From NCBI RefSeq assembly GCF_040222385.1, contig NZ_JAVKDF010000022.1:62001-126000 (forward strand): DNA of 64,000 nt, given 5' to 3'. The stretch comes from Imperialibacter sp040222385. GTDB taxonomy: Bacteria > Bacteroidota > Bacteroidia > Cytophagales > Cyclobacteriaceae. The notes under the pieces were generated by a model. That model was not told the origin of the DNA. It did not search any database and worked only from the letters and a program-made list of their open reading frames with translations. This document shows, in pieces, positions 1 through 8,342 of this stretch. Both the position numbers and the translations under genes were made by a program. Within the stretch, counting starts at the first letter, position 1, and every line of letters begins with the position of its first letter.

Positions 1-271
1 GCAAATCCAGACTTCTTTCTTCAGGTGTCAATCGCCAGTCTTCGTATTTATCGAGTGTTCCGTTTTTGTTCAGGTCTTTGAACTGAAAGCCATCCACGTC
101 TATCAATTGAGCTGATCGGGTGCCCAATGTTGGTTGGACAAAGCTGCTTTTCTCAGTACAGGAGGCTAATAGAAATGTGCCTAGTCCAAGCAGGGCCGAA
201 GCTTTGATAGCTGCTGCTCCTACCTCGAACCTCTTTGAAGGCTTTTGGAATAAAGTGATAAATGACTTCAT
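1..271 (-). CDS. Glycoside hydrolase family 3 (beta-glucosidase-like) lipoprotein, N-terminal part only
   Basis: About 90 N-terminal residues are present; the rest lies beyond the left edge of the window. Reading from the ATG at 271, a basic N-terminus (KRFEVGAAAIKAS) and a hydrophobic stretch end in a lipobox, LLASC, so an outer-membrane or periplasmic lipoprotein is expected. The segment after it contains FKDLNKNGTLDKYEDWR followed by TPEERSLDL. The 'DLN.NG.LD.YEDWR' pattern ahead of the 'eeRv.DLvsqMTLeEK' block is what I know as the start of many Bacteroidota GH3 beta-glucosidases that cleave beta-linked oligosaccharides. The catalytic Asp and the GH3 barrel are not in the window, so substrate and activity cannot be judged. 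It is divergent from nothing close by: the gene on its right is on the same strand. Confidence 0.7.
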   Translation of the reverse strand, partial: MKSFITLFQKPSKRFEVGAAAIKASALLGLGTFLLASCTEKSSFVQPTLGTRSAQLIDVDGFQFKDLNKNGTLDKYEDWRLTPEERSLDL

Positions 272-444
272 AAATGCGAGTGGTGTTCGATGATAAGTTG
301 AATATGATCTCGCCGCACTTGCGGAAGGAGACCAATCAAACCTATTCAACAAAAAGGCAGCAAGCGTACCAATGGATAAGTTGGTACTTGTAGTTGGTGA
401 AGTACCTCACTTGATAGGAAAGCTTTATTAATTCACTGGTGGCG

Positions 445-1575
445 TTAATTAGTTGACCGTTCCAGTGTTTGCTTAAATTCGGTCGGAGTGAGTCCCGTCT
501 CTTCTTTGAAGATCCGGTTGAACGAAGTTTTGGCATTGAACCCACATTCCGTGGCAATTCCGAGTACCGAGTAGTGGTTGAACGAAGGGTCGGCCAGCAT
601 CGCTTTTGCCTCTTCCACCCGAAACTGGTTAATGAACTTGTAGAAATTCTTCTTTTGTCCCGAATTAATCACGTGTGACAATTTGTGCCTGGAGATAGCC
701 AAATCATCGGCCATCATCTGCAGGTTGTAGTCTGGATTCCGATAAGGCTTTTTGTCAGTGAGATAGTTTTTAACTAGTGCCGACAGCGCTGCGATCTGTT
801 CATCGGACAGTAGAGCTCCACCGGATTTTGGGAGCGATTCCTCAGGAGACAGTTGTTGGTGGCGCAGTTTAGAGTGCACTTTTTCTCTTGAATAAATGGC
901 AGATTGGTTGATGCCGAAGTAGACCATGATGAAGGTAAACACCGTCAGATTGAGTGGAAGCGTAGTGTATGACACTGGAGCCAACCCCAAGATATTATTA
1001 ACGAAAAAGCTAAAGAAGCTGGCCAAAAAGACAATCAGAAAAAGCGATAGAACGAAAATCAGCCAGTTCAAAGAGTTCTTACCAGTGTAATTGGAGAAGT
1101 AAAGGGGCATCTTCTTTCGATGCTTAATGATGAGCTGCAATCCCAGAAACCAGTAACTGAACGCCGAAATAATCAATAGTGTATAATATACTTTATTGAA
1201 GAGGTATTGAGGGTTCTCTACTAAATCCGGGCTGCTGGAAATTGGCACTACCTGAATGGTAGAGCGATGGATAGCCACCAGCATGAAGGGGATCAAATGC
1301 AAAAGGTGTATTGGTTTAAGTTGGAAATCTTCTATCGTGAGCGAACCGACGTAGAGATAAAGTAGGGGCCCGGTGAGGAACATAAGAGGAAAAATTCCTG
1401 GCTTGAAGTAATCCACCACCTGGAACGGAAGGAGTGAAGCCCCCATAAATATGGCGATTATCCCCATCCAAATTGTGAGAAGGGTAAAACTTAAGTGTCC
1501 CGGGCGTTTTGTTAAAAAAACCAGAACCCCGAAAACTGATTGTACAAATCCAATGATATTGACTGTGTCAGACAC
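445..1575 (-). CDS. Membrane-anchored AraC-family transcriptional regulator
   Basis: The protein has an N-terminal membrane domain of about seven hydrophobic helices (first ~240 residues) followed by a linker and a C-terminal AraC/XylS double helix-turn-helix of about 100 residues (…DLAISRHKLSHVIN… and …IATECGFNAKTSFNRIFKEE…TPTEF). This architecture is common in Bacteroidota and presumably senses something in or across the inner membrane and controls nearby or distant genes directly. I chose the GTG at 1575 (VSDTVNIIGFVQ) because the homologous pattern starts right at the first transmembrane helix; the frame stays open to an ATG at 1662, which would add a hydrophilic 29-residue tail. The DUF2306 gene lies upstream, divergently oriented, and is a plausible target by position only. 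Confidence 0.85.
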   Translation of the reverse strand: MSDTVNIIGFVQSVFGVLVFLTKRPGHLSFTLLTIWMGIIAIFMGASLLPFQVVDYFKPGIFPLMFLTGPLLYLYVGSLTIEDFQLKPIHLLHLIPFMLVAIHRSTIQVVPISSSPDLVENPQYLFNKVYYTLLIISAFSYWFLGLQLIIKHRKKMPLYFSNYTGKNSLNWLIFVLSLFLIVFLASFFSFFVNNILGLAPVSYTTLPLNLTVFTFIMVYFGINQSAIYSREKVHSKLRHQQLSPEESLPKSGGALLSDEQIAALSALVKNYLTDKKPYRNPDYNLQMMADDLAISRHKLSHVINSGQKKNFYKFINQFRVEEAKAMLADPSFNHYSVLGIATECGFNAKTSFNRIFKEETGLTPTEFKQTLERSTN

Positions 1576-1923
1576 CAGGCATTTTTGACTAGGGTGGTAA
1601 ACTTGCCTTAATCTAATGCTTTCCTGAAAAGGGGAAAAGTAACCCACCAAGAACTTAAACAAGCCATAACTGCGAGTGTTGAAATAGATAGTTTATGATC
1701 TTTTTCTGTGCGAAGGATCTAACAAGTAATTGATCAGAATCTAAATCGTCAGCAATAATGTTGCTTTTTGACGTTATCTCCCCCAAACTGGTTGTCCGGG
1801 TTCTTCGTTTTTGGGATGAATACTGAATTTGTGGTGAAAAAAAAACTTAATCACCCATTAAAAAAGGCAAACTGTTTTAAATTGTTGCCAACTTTTTTTG
1901 TCGCATAATTTTTTGATCAGCTA
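1576..1923. other. Intergenic region between divergent AraC regulator and DUF2306 gene
   Basis: About 350 bases without a credible gene if the AraC protein starts at the GTG at 1575 (about 260 bases if it starts at 1662). The right half is A/T-rich with runs of A and T. No perfect TAnnTTTG element, tRNA or strong hairpin is visible. It probably holds promoters for both divergent genes. Confidence 0.5.
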
Positions 1924-2772
1924 ATGTCATTTTCCGATTCAGTTTCAAGCACACAGCCATCTCCCCAATCAGTTACCAGTGATAAGATCCTCCAATGGAC
2001 AAAGACCCTGCTCGTCACCACGGTGTGGGTCAGTGCCGGGCTGTTTGGTCTTTATATCCTGGCCTTCTACGCTGCTCCGCTGGCCGGAGGTAATCTGGAA
2101 AAATGGAACGACCTGCTCCCCAATCTTTATCGGGAAGGTGACACCGCAGCCACTTCCGGTATTGGCCTGCACTTTGCCGCCGGGGGAATCATTCTCATTC
2201 TCGGAAGCATTCAACTGATTGATGCTGTCAGAAATAGTTACCCGGCGTTTCATCGTTGGGTTGGTCGTGTGTATGTTGTTGCCTGCCTGCTTGCTGCCGT
2301 TGGCGGGCTGACCTTCATCTTTGTGGAGGGTACCATCGGCGGTACGGTGATGGACATAGGCTTCGGGCTTTACGGTGTATTGATGTTCATTGCAGGCATT
2401 CAAGCCTACCGGCACGCCGCTGCACGCCGCATCGACCTTCACCGTGTATGGGCTTTGCGCCTCTACGCACTGGCCATTGGCTCCTGGCTCTACCGGATGG
2501 ACTACGGTTTTTGGTTCTCTTTTACCGATCGCCTTGGGCACACCGAACATTTCACTGGATTGTTCGACCGGGTGATGGCTTTCTTCTTCTACTTACCTAA
2601 CCTGCTGGTGGTGGAGCTTTTTGTTCGTTCTCAAAAAGCCAACAGAACGGCCTTGTACAACTATGGCGTTGCCTTCGTTTTGTTGCTCACAACCGGATTT
2701 TTAGGGTTGGGTACTTACTATTTTACCAAGATGTATTGGGGCCCGGCCATTGTGGGGTGGTTGATGGCCTGA
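1924..2772 (+). CDS. DUF2306 family integral membrane protein
   Basis: A 282-residue polytopic membrane protein with about seven hydrophobic helices. Conserved-looking features are FHRWVGRVYV near residue 105 and the histidine/arginine motif IDLHRVWALRLYAL near residue 170, both typical of the DUF2306 family as I know it; these His residues suggest heme or metal binding, but no function is established. The first ~25 residues are a Ser/Gln/Thr-rich cytoplasmic tail. It stands alone, divergent from the membrane AraC regulator and convergent with the alpha/beta hydrolase. The ATG at 1924 is the first start after an A/T-rich leader. Confidence 0.75.
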   Translation: MSFSDSVSSTQPSPQSVTSDKILQWTKTLLVTTVWVSAGLFGLYILAFYAAPLAGGNLEKWNDLLPNLYREGDTAATSGIGLHFAAGGIILILGSIQLIDAVRNSYPAFHRWVGRVYVVACLLAAVGGLTFIFVEGTIGGTVMDIGFGLYGVLMFIAGIQAYRHAAARRIDLHRVWALRLYALAIGSWLYRMDYGFWFSFTDRLGHTEHFTGLFDRVMAFFFYLPNLLVVELFVRSQKANRTALYNYGVAFVLLLTTGFLGLGTYYFTKMYWGPAIVGWLMA

Positions 2773-2812
2773 GCATAATACTCATAGAGCTGTGTAGCGA
2801 AATGCCGGAAAA

Positions 2813-3739
2813 TCATGCCGTTTCTCTAACCGCCACCGCATCCAGAATATACCCGATGACTTTCTCATCAGCAATAATATGGTTATGGCTGGTGCCGGTT
2901 ACGTGCACAAACGACGACATTGGCAGCATTTCGTTCAACTCCAGCCCCTTTGTGAAAGGCACTGTTTTGTCATGCTCGTCGTAAATCATGTGTAAGTCGA
3001 GATGCTTCAGGTTGTCGGTCTTACTCCGGAGATCGAAGTAGTCGATTGACTCGTGATAGTGCTTTTCAACCAATTCACACATTTCGGTGAACACCCGCTC
3101 TTTGCAACCTACCTGGTCAATGATTTCCTGGAAGAAATACCGGGTATATGGTGGCGTAGCAATAATAATTAAATGATTGGGGTGGAAGGCGGTGCTCATT
3201 TCATTCACCGTCAGCCCGGCGGCCAGTCCGCCGATGGAATAGCCCACCAGGGCGTGATAGGGGCCATTTCGTGTATAGTGGGCTTTTAGCACGTCCCGTA
3301 TTTCAGGGAGTGCAGTATGAGTACCGGCGGACAAGCCATGCCCCTTCATATCTACACCTTCAACCGTATAGCCCTCTGCTACGAGTTTTTCAATCATCCG
3401 CCGGAAATCAGCAATTTTAGAACCCCAGCCATGGGACAAAAGGATCGTTTTACCGTTGCTGGCGTCTGTGGGCAACCACCGGTAGGCCTTAAGGTCATTT
3501 CCCCTATATTTAATGACACTGATTTCAGCCTTTTCGATCAGGGCATGCTGTTTGTCGTTGAACCTGACCCTTGGCGTTTTGGTGAACTGGTTCCAGATAA
3601 TGGAAGAGGTTAATTTGGGAGAAACGTGCTGCAACGTATGAAGCCCCTTGATCAGCCATTCCATTTGCACATTAGCCATTTTGGCTGGCTTCTTTACTTT
3701 CTTTTCTTCGCTTGATGTTTGGATAAGTACTTTCTTCAT
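2813..3739 (-). CDS. Alpha/beta hydrolase
   Basis: A 308-residue serine hydrolase of the alpha/beta fold with no signal peptide, so cytoplasmic. The nucleophile elbow is LVGYSIGGLAAG (Ser near residue 168), with an oxyanion region LLSHGWGSK, a likely acid in YDEHDKTVPF and a likely His in TGTSHNHII near the C-terminus. The substrate cannot be read from sequence. It lies just downstream of the TetR repressor on the same strand, with 37 bases between them. A near-copy of the repressor's own palindromic operator sits in that gap (3746-3759), ending 7 bases before the start codon, so the hydrolase is very likely repressed by the neighbouring TetR protein. Confidence 0.85.
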   Translation of the reverse strand: MKKVLIQTSSEEKKVKKPAKMANVQMEWLIKGLHTLQHVSPKLTSSIIWNQFTKTPRVRFNDKQHALIEKAEISVIKYRGNDLKAYRWLPTDASNGKTILLSHGWGSKIADFRRMIEKLVAEGYTVEGVDMKGHGLSAGTHTALPEIRDVLKAHYTRNGPYHALVGYSIGGLAAGLTVNEMSTAFHPNHLIIIATPPYTRYFFQEIIDQVGCKERVFTEMCELVEKHYHESIDYFDLRSKTDNLKHLDLHMIYDEHDKTVPFTKGLELNEMLPMSSFVHVTGTSHNHIIADEKVIGYILDAVAVRETA

Positions 3740-3745
3740 AGCTAT

Positions 3746-3759
3746 ATACCGATTGGTAT
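3746..3759. promoter_or_regulatory. TetR operator, copy 2 (ATACCGATTGGTAT)
   Basis: This 14-bp site differs at one base from the perfect palindrome upstream of the TetR gene (4379-4392). It lies between the repressor stop and the hydrolase start. The match and position support one repressor acting at both sites. Confidence 0.7.
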
Positions 3760-3776
3760 TTAATAAGGTAAAAAAA

Positions 3777-4367
3777 TTAGACTGTTATTGAATCAATGAG
3801 TGAATGAAGGTATTTCTTAATGACACCATATGACTGTCCATCACCTTCGACCTTCGAAAGCACAATCGCTCCCTGGATAGAAGTATATATCATCATCCCA
3901 ATAGCCTCAGCATTGACACTGGCATCAATTTGTCCCTCCCTAATACCACGGGTCAATATTTTGGTAATGGAGGTTTTCATAATCCCCACGGATCGAATTG
4001 CTTTCGACCTCAGCTGTGGGTAGTTGTCGTCTGCTTCCACGCTGGTGTTAATGATAGGGCAACCTCCCGAAAACGGCGGTGACTTTATGTACTCTTCGTG
4101 ATAATTTACTATAGCTTTCAGCTTTAGTGGAGCTGTTGCCGCAGCGCTGATCCTTTCTTTCAATTCCTGCATCACCACTTCAATGGCATATTCGAAAGAG
4201 GCTTCTGCTACCTCATCCTTGTTTTTGAAGTTTCCGTAAATGGCCCCTTTGGTAATGCCGGCGGCTTTGGTAATGTCAGACAATGATGTAGCCCGGTAGC
4301 CCTGCGTATTGAACAGGGAGATAGCTTTCTCTACAATCAACTGTTTGGTTACCTCAGGGTTTCTCAT
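3777..4367 (-). CDS. TetR/AcrR family transcriptional repressor
   Basis: A 196-residue one-component regulator. The N-terminal helix-turn-helix is typical of the family: TKQLIVEKAISLFNTQGYRATSL, then DITKAAGITKGAIYGNFKNKDE at about residues 5-55 (key residues G-Y-T-S, A-G-x-x-K-G, Y-F/N-F-K-K). The C-terminal half is the divergent ligand-binding domain, containing GGCPIINTSVEAD, common in the YxaF/QacR-like subgroup. I set the start at the ATG at 4367 because the family begins a few residues before the first helix; the frame extends to 4448 but that would run across its own operator (4379-4392). Targets suggested by operator matching are itself and the downstream alpha/beta hydrolase, and perhaps the divergent GNAT-like gene. 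Confidence 0.88.
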   Translation of the reverse strand: MRNPEVTKQLIVEKAISLFNTQGYRATSLSDITKAAGITKGAIYGNFKNKDEVAEASFEYAIEVVMQELKERISAAATAPLKLKAIVNYHEEYIKSPPFSGGCPIINTSVEADDNYPQLRSKAIRSVGIMKTSITKILTRGIREGQIDASVNAEAIGMMIYTSIQGAIVLSKVEGDGQSYGVIKKYLHSLIDSITV

Positions 4368-4378
4368 ACGATACAAAT

Positions 4379-4392
4379 ATACCGATCGGTAT
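4379..4392. promoter_or_regulatory. TetR operator, copy 1 (perfect palindrome ATACCGATCGGTAT)
   Basis: A perfect 14-bp palindrome 11 bases upstream of the TetR start codon and inside the divergent region shared with the GNAT-like gene. Its near-copy at 3746-3759 precedes the next gene in the same direction. Autoregulation by the adjacent repressor is the simplest reading. Confidence 0.75.
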
Positions 4393-4426
4393 TTTAAAAT
4401 CAAAATACGGACTATCACACGAAAGG

Positions 4427-4457
4427 TTTCATAGAAGGAATAGAACATCTAATTTTG
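4427..4457 (+). promoter_or_regulatory. Candidate Bacteroidota-type promoter for the GNAT-like gene
   Basis: TTTC at 4427-4430 is followed after 19 bases by a perfect TAnnTTTG -7 element, TAATTTTG, at 4450-4457. The start codon is at 4465, so the transcript would begin at or within a few bases of the ATG and be nearly leaderless. Confidence 0.45.
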
Positions 4458-4464
4458 GCAGCTT

Positions 4465-5520
4465 ATGCCAGACTTGAAGTTGTTGAACGTAGACAGGTTG
4501 CCTACTCGGGGGGTGAAGGAACTGCTGGACAATAATGTCATTGGCACGCCGGGAAAGAGCATGGTGTATCAGCACTTACAGGCTGCAGAGAAGTATACGT
4601 TCATTCCCCAGCCCTTTTTTGTCAGCCTGGTGCGCAGAACCAAAGTGATCGCTACCTGTTGCTTTTGTAAACGGGAAACGAGCAATAGGGGCGTGGTGGG
4701 CGAATCGTATTATGTGAGGTACTTCACCTTTCATCCTTCGTTGAGAAAACTGGGCGACAAGTACATAGAACGACCTCAGGAAGACGGGGTGTTGCGTCGG
4801 GAGATTCGCTCGTTGCTTATTGGTACACATTTAGAGGCAAAGGCTCCCCATTTTTTTTATGCGTACATCGATGGCGGAAATGTTAGATCAGAGGCATTTG
4901 TGAAGAGCTTCGGTTTTGAAAAGGTCGGTTCCTTTGTGTCGCTGGTGTTTAGCCGGTTCAATCCACGGTTGAGTAAAACCATTAAAAAGCTGTCGCCGGA
5001 TGAATGGGACGATTTTAAGCCCAGGCTGCTAAAGTTTTACAGCGACCATGCACTTGTAACGGACGAGAACCTTTTCTACGAAGGGAACTACTTTGTGGTC
5101 AGAGAGCAGGGAGAAATAGTGGCAGGCATTCAGGCAAATCCGGAGAATTGGAAGGTTCATGATATGCCGGGAAAGGCTGGTAAAGTGATGATGAATGTTT
5201 TCCCAAAAGTGCGACTGCTGAGCAAGATCTTTCACCCCAACTATCGTTTTATTACTATCGAAGGGGTGTACTATAGGCCGGGCCACGAAAAGAAGCTGGC
5301 TACACTACTGACACATGCGCTTGCAGTAAATGGCGTCTACTCGGCTGTCATTTGTGTCGACCCGACTTCCAGACTTTACCCTGTCATGCAATCACTGGGC
5401 CTTGGGTTAGTGAGCAAGCTTCGCAAGCCCAAACTGGTGGATGTGATGGTGAAATCGAATGGTGTTGATGTGGCCGACTTGAAAGGGCCGGTGTATGTGT
5501 CGGCGGTGGACGTGAGTTGA
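4465..5520 (+). CDS. GNAT-like acyltransferase-fold protein, function unknown
   Basis: A 351-residue soluble protein. The first ~170 residues look like an N-acetyltransferase fold: substrate strand region FFVSLVRRTKVIATCCF, then YVRYFTFHPSLRK at the expected position of the acetyl-CoA-binding strand/loop, and later SEAFVKSFGFEKVGSF, which resembles the closing 'F..k.GF…g' element of GNATs. The second half (…GVYYRPGHEKKLATLL… and …VICVDPTSRLYPVMQSLGLG…) may be a second degenerate copy of the fold. The canonical R/Q-x-x-G-x-G/A loop is not clear, so catalytic activity is uncertain. It is divergent from the TetR repressor and is followed by a strong inverted repeat. Confidence 0.6.
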   Translation: MPDLKLLNVDRLPTRGVKELLDNNVIGTPGKSMVYQHLQAAEKYTFIPQPFFVSLVRRTKVIATCCFCKRETSNRGVVGESYYVRYFTFHPSLRKLGDKYIERPQEDGVLRREIRSLLIGTHLEAKAPHFFYAYIDGGNVRSEAFVKSFGFEKVGSFVSLVFSRFNPRLSKTIKKLSPDEWDDFKPRLLKFYSDHALVTDENLFYEGNYFVVREQGEIVAGIQANPENWKVHDMPGKAGKVMMNVFPKVRLLSKIFHPNYRFITIEGVYYRPGHEKKLATLLTHALAVNGVYSAVICVDPTSRLYPVMQSLGLGLVSKLRKPKLVDVMVKSNGVDVADLKGPVYVSAVDVS

Positions 5521-5526
5521 GAACGA

Positions 5527-5574
5527 ATTAAAGAGGTTACGCTGTACCGAAGCGCACAGAGTAACCTCTTTAAT
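5527..5574 (+). terminator. Inverted repeat, probable terminator
   Basis: A perfect 14-bp inverted repeat (ATTAAAGAGGTTAC … GTAACCTCTTTAAT) with a 20-base loop begins 6 bases after the GNAT-like stop codon. The base of the stem is A/T-rich, which can substitute for a T-tract. It separates the upstream gene from the PSD1 operon. Confidence 0.6.
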
Positions 5575-5628
5575 CCCATTCTATATCGTTTTTCCTCCGA
5601 TTTTTTTGTAATTAGGGTGTCGTATTTT

Positions 5629-8340
5629 ATGAAACACCTGCTTAACTACCGGTTCCTTATTTTGCCTGCCATTGCCCTTGTTATAGGACTAGCCGTCTGG
5701 CAAATGTACCCCCGCAAAAAAGTTGACTTCAGCACAGAAGTCAAGCCCATTCTTAACCAGCATTGTATTACCTGCCATGGTGGCGTAAAAAAGAACGGTG
5801 GCTTTAGTGTGCTTTTCAGAGAAGAGGCCCTTGGTAACACCAAATCCGGGAAGCCGGCTATTATCCCGGGTCACGCTGATGAAAGTGAGTTAATGAGAAG
5901 GCTTCTGGCCAATGACCCGGAGGTGAAAATGCCTTATAAGAAGAAGCCGCTGTCTGACGAAGAGATTGATATTTTAAGAAGGTGGATTGATGAAGGAGCA
6001 GAGTGGGGGGAGCATTGGGCGTATCAGGCGGTAGAGAAACCAGAACTGCCTGCCGCCAAATCCTTTGCTTCTTTGAAGGAAAGTGAAGTGCCAGCGTCAG
6101 AGCAACCCATCGACTTGTTCATAAGAAAAAAGCTTTCCGAGGTGGGTCTGCAACCCTCGCCCGAAGCGCCCAAAGATATTTTACTGCGAAGGGTAAGCCT
6201 GGATTTGACCGGGTTGCCACCTTCTGATGAGTTGGTAGAAGCTTTTCTTACGGATGGGAATCCAATGACCTACGAAGAAGTGGTGGACGCATTACTGGCT
6301 GACCCTGCCTATGGGGAGCGCTGGACGGCGATGTGGCTTGATTTGGCGAGGTACGCCGATACAAAGGGCTATGAACGTGATCCTGGCCGGGAGATCTGGC
6401 ATTACCGTGACTGGCTGATCAAAGCATTCAACGAAGACAAGCCTTACGATGATTTTCTCATTGAACAGCTGGCTGGGGACCTTTTACCCAATCCCACCGA
6501 TGACCAGCTGATTGCTACAGCTTTCCATCGCAACACAATGACCAATGATGAGGGAGGTACCGATAATGAGGAGTTCAGAGTTGCGGCGGTGCTTGACCGT
6601 GTCAATACCACCTGGGAGGTGCTGATGGGCACTACTTTCGCCTGCGTGCAGTGCCACAGTCATCCTTATGACCCGATCAGGCATGAAGACTATTATAGAT
6701 TTGCCGCATTTTTCAATAATACGAGGGACGAAGACACTTATGACGAGTACCCGCTTCTACGGCACTTCGAAACGGAAGACAGCACCAAGCTGGCCTCTCT
6801 GAAGAACTGGCTTGAAGAAAATGCGACTACTGCTAAAACGAAAGAAGTTGTCCAGTTTGTGAAGACCTGGCAGCCCGCCATCAATTCTATCACGGCCGAC
6901 GAATTCGTCGATGCAGAGCTTGCTGATACCAAGTGGCTGGTATTCCGAAATCATGGAGTGGCACGGCTGCCCGGCGTGGAACTGACGGCCAGGAATTTAC
7001 TCACTTACCGCTACCGAACCAATATAAAGGACGGCACGTGGACGATCAGACTGGATGACCAAGAAAGCGGTAGTGTGCTCAAAGAACTAAAAATGAAAGA
7101 TACTGGAGGGAAGTGGGTGATTGACACACTTTCGCTTACTGAAGCAAAAGGGCGGCACCATGTTTATCTTTCCTACGAAAGCCCCAGCCTTACCAGCCCG
7201 GCGGCAAACGGTATTTTCTTTGACTGGTTTCATTTCTCCAGCCAGTTTCCTGAAGGTGAGGCTGCCGATGAAGCCCAAAGTACTTACTGGGAGCTGGTGA
7301 ATGCCAAAGTAGAGACGACGCCCATCATGGTGGAAAATCCTCCAGGGATGGCAAGGGAAAGCCAAGTGTTCGAAAGAGGCAACTGGCTGGTAAAAGGGGG
7401 GAAGGTAGAGCCCGGCGTTCCGGAAGTCTTCCCGGATTTGCCAGACGGAGCACCGGCGAACAGATTGGGCATGGCCATGTGGCTGACGGATCCTGCCAAC
7501 CCACTCACAGCAAGAACGATCATTAACCGACTTTGGGAGCAACTATACGGTCAGGGGTTGGCGGAAACGCTTGAGGACCTCGGCAGCCAGGGCATAGAGC
7601 CAACACATCCGGAGCTGCTGGATTATCTTGCCTGGCAGTTGGTGAACGATCACGACTGGAGCCTGAAGCAAACGCTGAAGACGATGGTGATGTCGGCTAC
7701 CTATAGGCAAAGTTCAGTAGCGACCGACGACGTGCTTGAGGCAGATCAATTCAATCAATACTATGCAAGAGCGCCACGTACAAGGCTATCGGCGGAGCAG
7801 TTGCGTGACCAGGCATTGGCGGTCAGCGGATTGCTGAGCAGTAAAATGTATGGCCCGAGTGTGATGCCTTACCAACCTAAAGGAATTTGGAATTCAGCCT
7901 ACTCCAACGCCGACTGGAAGCAGAGCGAAGGAGAGGATCAATACCGGCGTGGTGTGTATACTTACTGGAAGCGCACCAGTGCTTACCCGGCCATGCTCAC
8001 TTTTGACGCCACTGCCAGAGAAGTGTGTGTGGCCCGCAGGATAAGAACTAATACGCCGTTGCAGGCGCTGGTGCTGCTCAACGACTCTGTGTATGTGGAA
8101 GCGGCAAACCATTTGGCGTTGAACATGATAAAGGCTGAAACTGGTACCGCTGGCCAAATTGCCTGGGGGTACAAGGCCGCCATGAAAAAGCCCATTACAC
8201 CGATGAAGAGTGAGGCGTTGGAAAAGCTTTATGACGAGGCACTGAAAGGCTATGAAGGAAAAGATAGCGCTGAAGCGCAGGCAATGCAACTGGTGGCAGC
8301 AGCCATTCTAAATTTAGATGAATTTGTAACGAGGAATTAG
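5629..8340 (+). CDS. PSD1/DUF1549/DUF1553 cytochrome-domain protein (planctomycete-type)
   Basis: About 903 residues. An N-terminal signal-anchor helix (residues ~5-25) leads to a 'Planctomycete cytochrome c' domain with the heme motif CITCH (Cys46, Cys49, His50 from this start). A DUF1549 domain follows (~150-360; LLRRVSLDLTGLPP … WLDLARYADT … CVQCHSHPYDPI, a second CxxCH), then a beta-rich insert, then a DUF1553/PSD1 domain (~600-850; ANRLGMAMWLTDPANPLTARTI … RRIRTNTPLQAL, shown here only in pieces). I prefer the ATG at 5629 to the in-frame GTG at 5617. It is the first gene of a four-gene operon with a DUF1501 protein, a sugar-isomerase-like protein and another cytochrome. Such sets occur in Planctomycetes, Verrucomicrobia and some Bacteroidota and are thought to oxidise or break down complex carbohydrates at the cell envelope; the exact reaction is not established. 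Confidence 0.9.
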   Translation: MKHLLNYRFLILPAIALVIGLAVWQMYPRKKVDFSTEVKPILNQHCITCHGGVKKNGGFSVLFREEALGNTKSGKPAIIPGHADESELMRRLLANDPEVKMPYKKKPLSDEEIDILRRWIDEGAEWGEHWAYQAVEKPELPAAKSFASLKESEVPASEQPIDLFIRKKLSEVGLQPSPEAPKDILLRRVSLDLTGLPPSDELVEAFLTDGNPMTYEEVVDALLADPAYGERWTAMWLDLARYADTKGYERDPGREIWHYRDWLIKAFNEDKPYDDFLIEQLAGDLLPNPTDDQLIATAFHRNTMTNDEGGTDNEEFRVAAVLDRVNTTWEVLMGTTFACVQCHSHPYDPIRHEDYYRFAAFFNNTRDEDTYDEYPLLRHFETEDSTKLASLKNWLEENATTAKTKEVVQFVKTWQPAINSITADEFVDAELADTKWLVFRNHGVARLPGVELTARNLLTYRYRTNIKDGTWTIRLDDQESGSVLKELKMKDTGGKWVIDTLSLTEAKGRHHVYLSYESPSLTSPAANGIFFDWFHFSSQFPEGEAADEAQSTYWELVNAKVETTPIMVENPPGMARESQVFERGNWLVKGGKVEPGVPEVFPDLPDGAPANRLGMAMWLTDPANPLTARTIINRLWEQLYGQGLAETLEDLGSQGIEPTHPELLDYLAWQLVNDHDWSLKQTLKTMVMSATYRQSSVATDDVLEADQFNQYYARAPRTRLSAEQLRDQALAVSGLLSSKMYGPSVMPYQPKGIWNSAYSNADWKQSEGEDQYRRGVYTYWKRTSAYPAMLTFDATAREVCVARRIRTNTPLQALVLLNDSVYVEAANHLALNMIKAETGTAGQIAWGYKAAMKKPITPMKSEALEKLYDEALKGYEGKDSAEAQAMQLVAAAILNLDEFVTRN

Positions 8341-8342
8341 CC

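Noticed and set aside
313..324. Short palindrome CCGCACTTGCGG upstream of the GH3 gene
   Set aside because: Arms of 5 bp with no second copy in the window; likely chance.
366..387. Inverted repeat GTACCAA…TTGGTAC considered as terminator of the membrane AraC gene
   Set aside because: The stem is only 7 bp and no T-tract follows directly on the minus strand.
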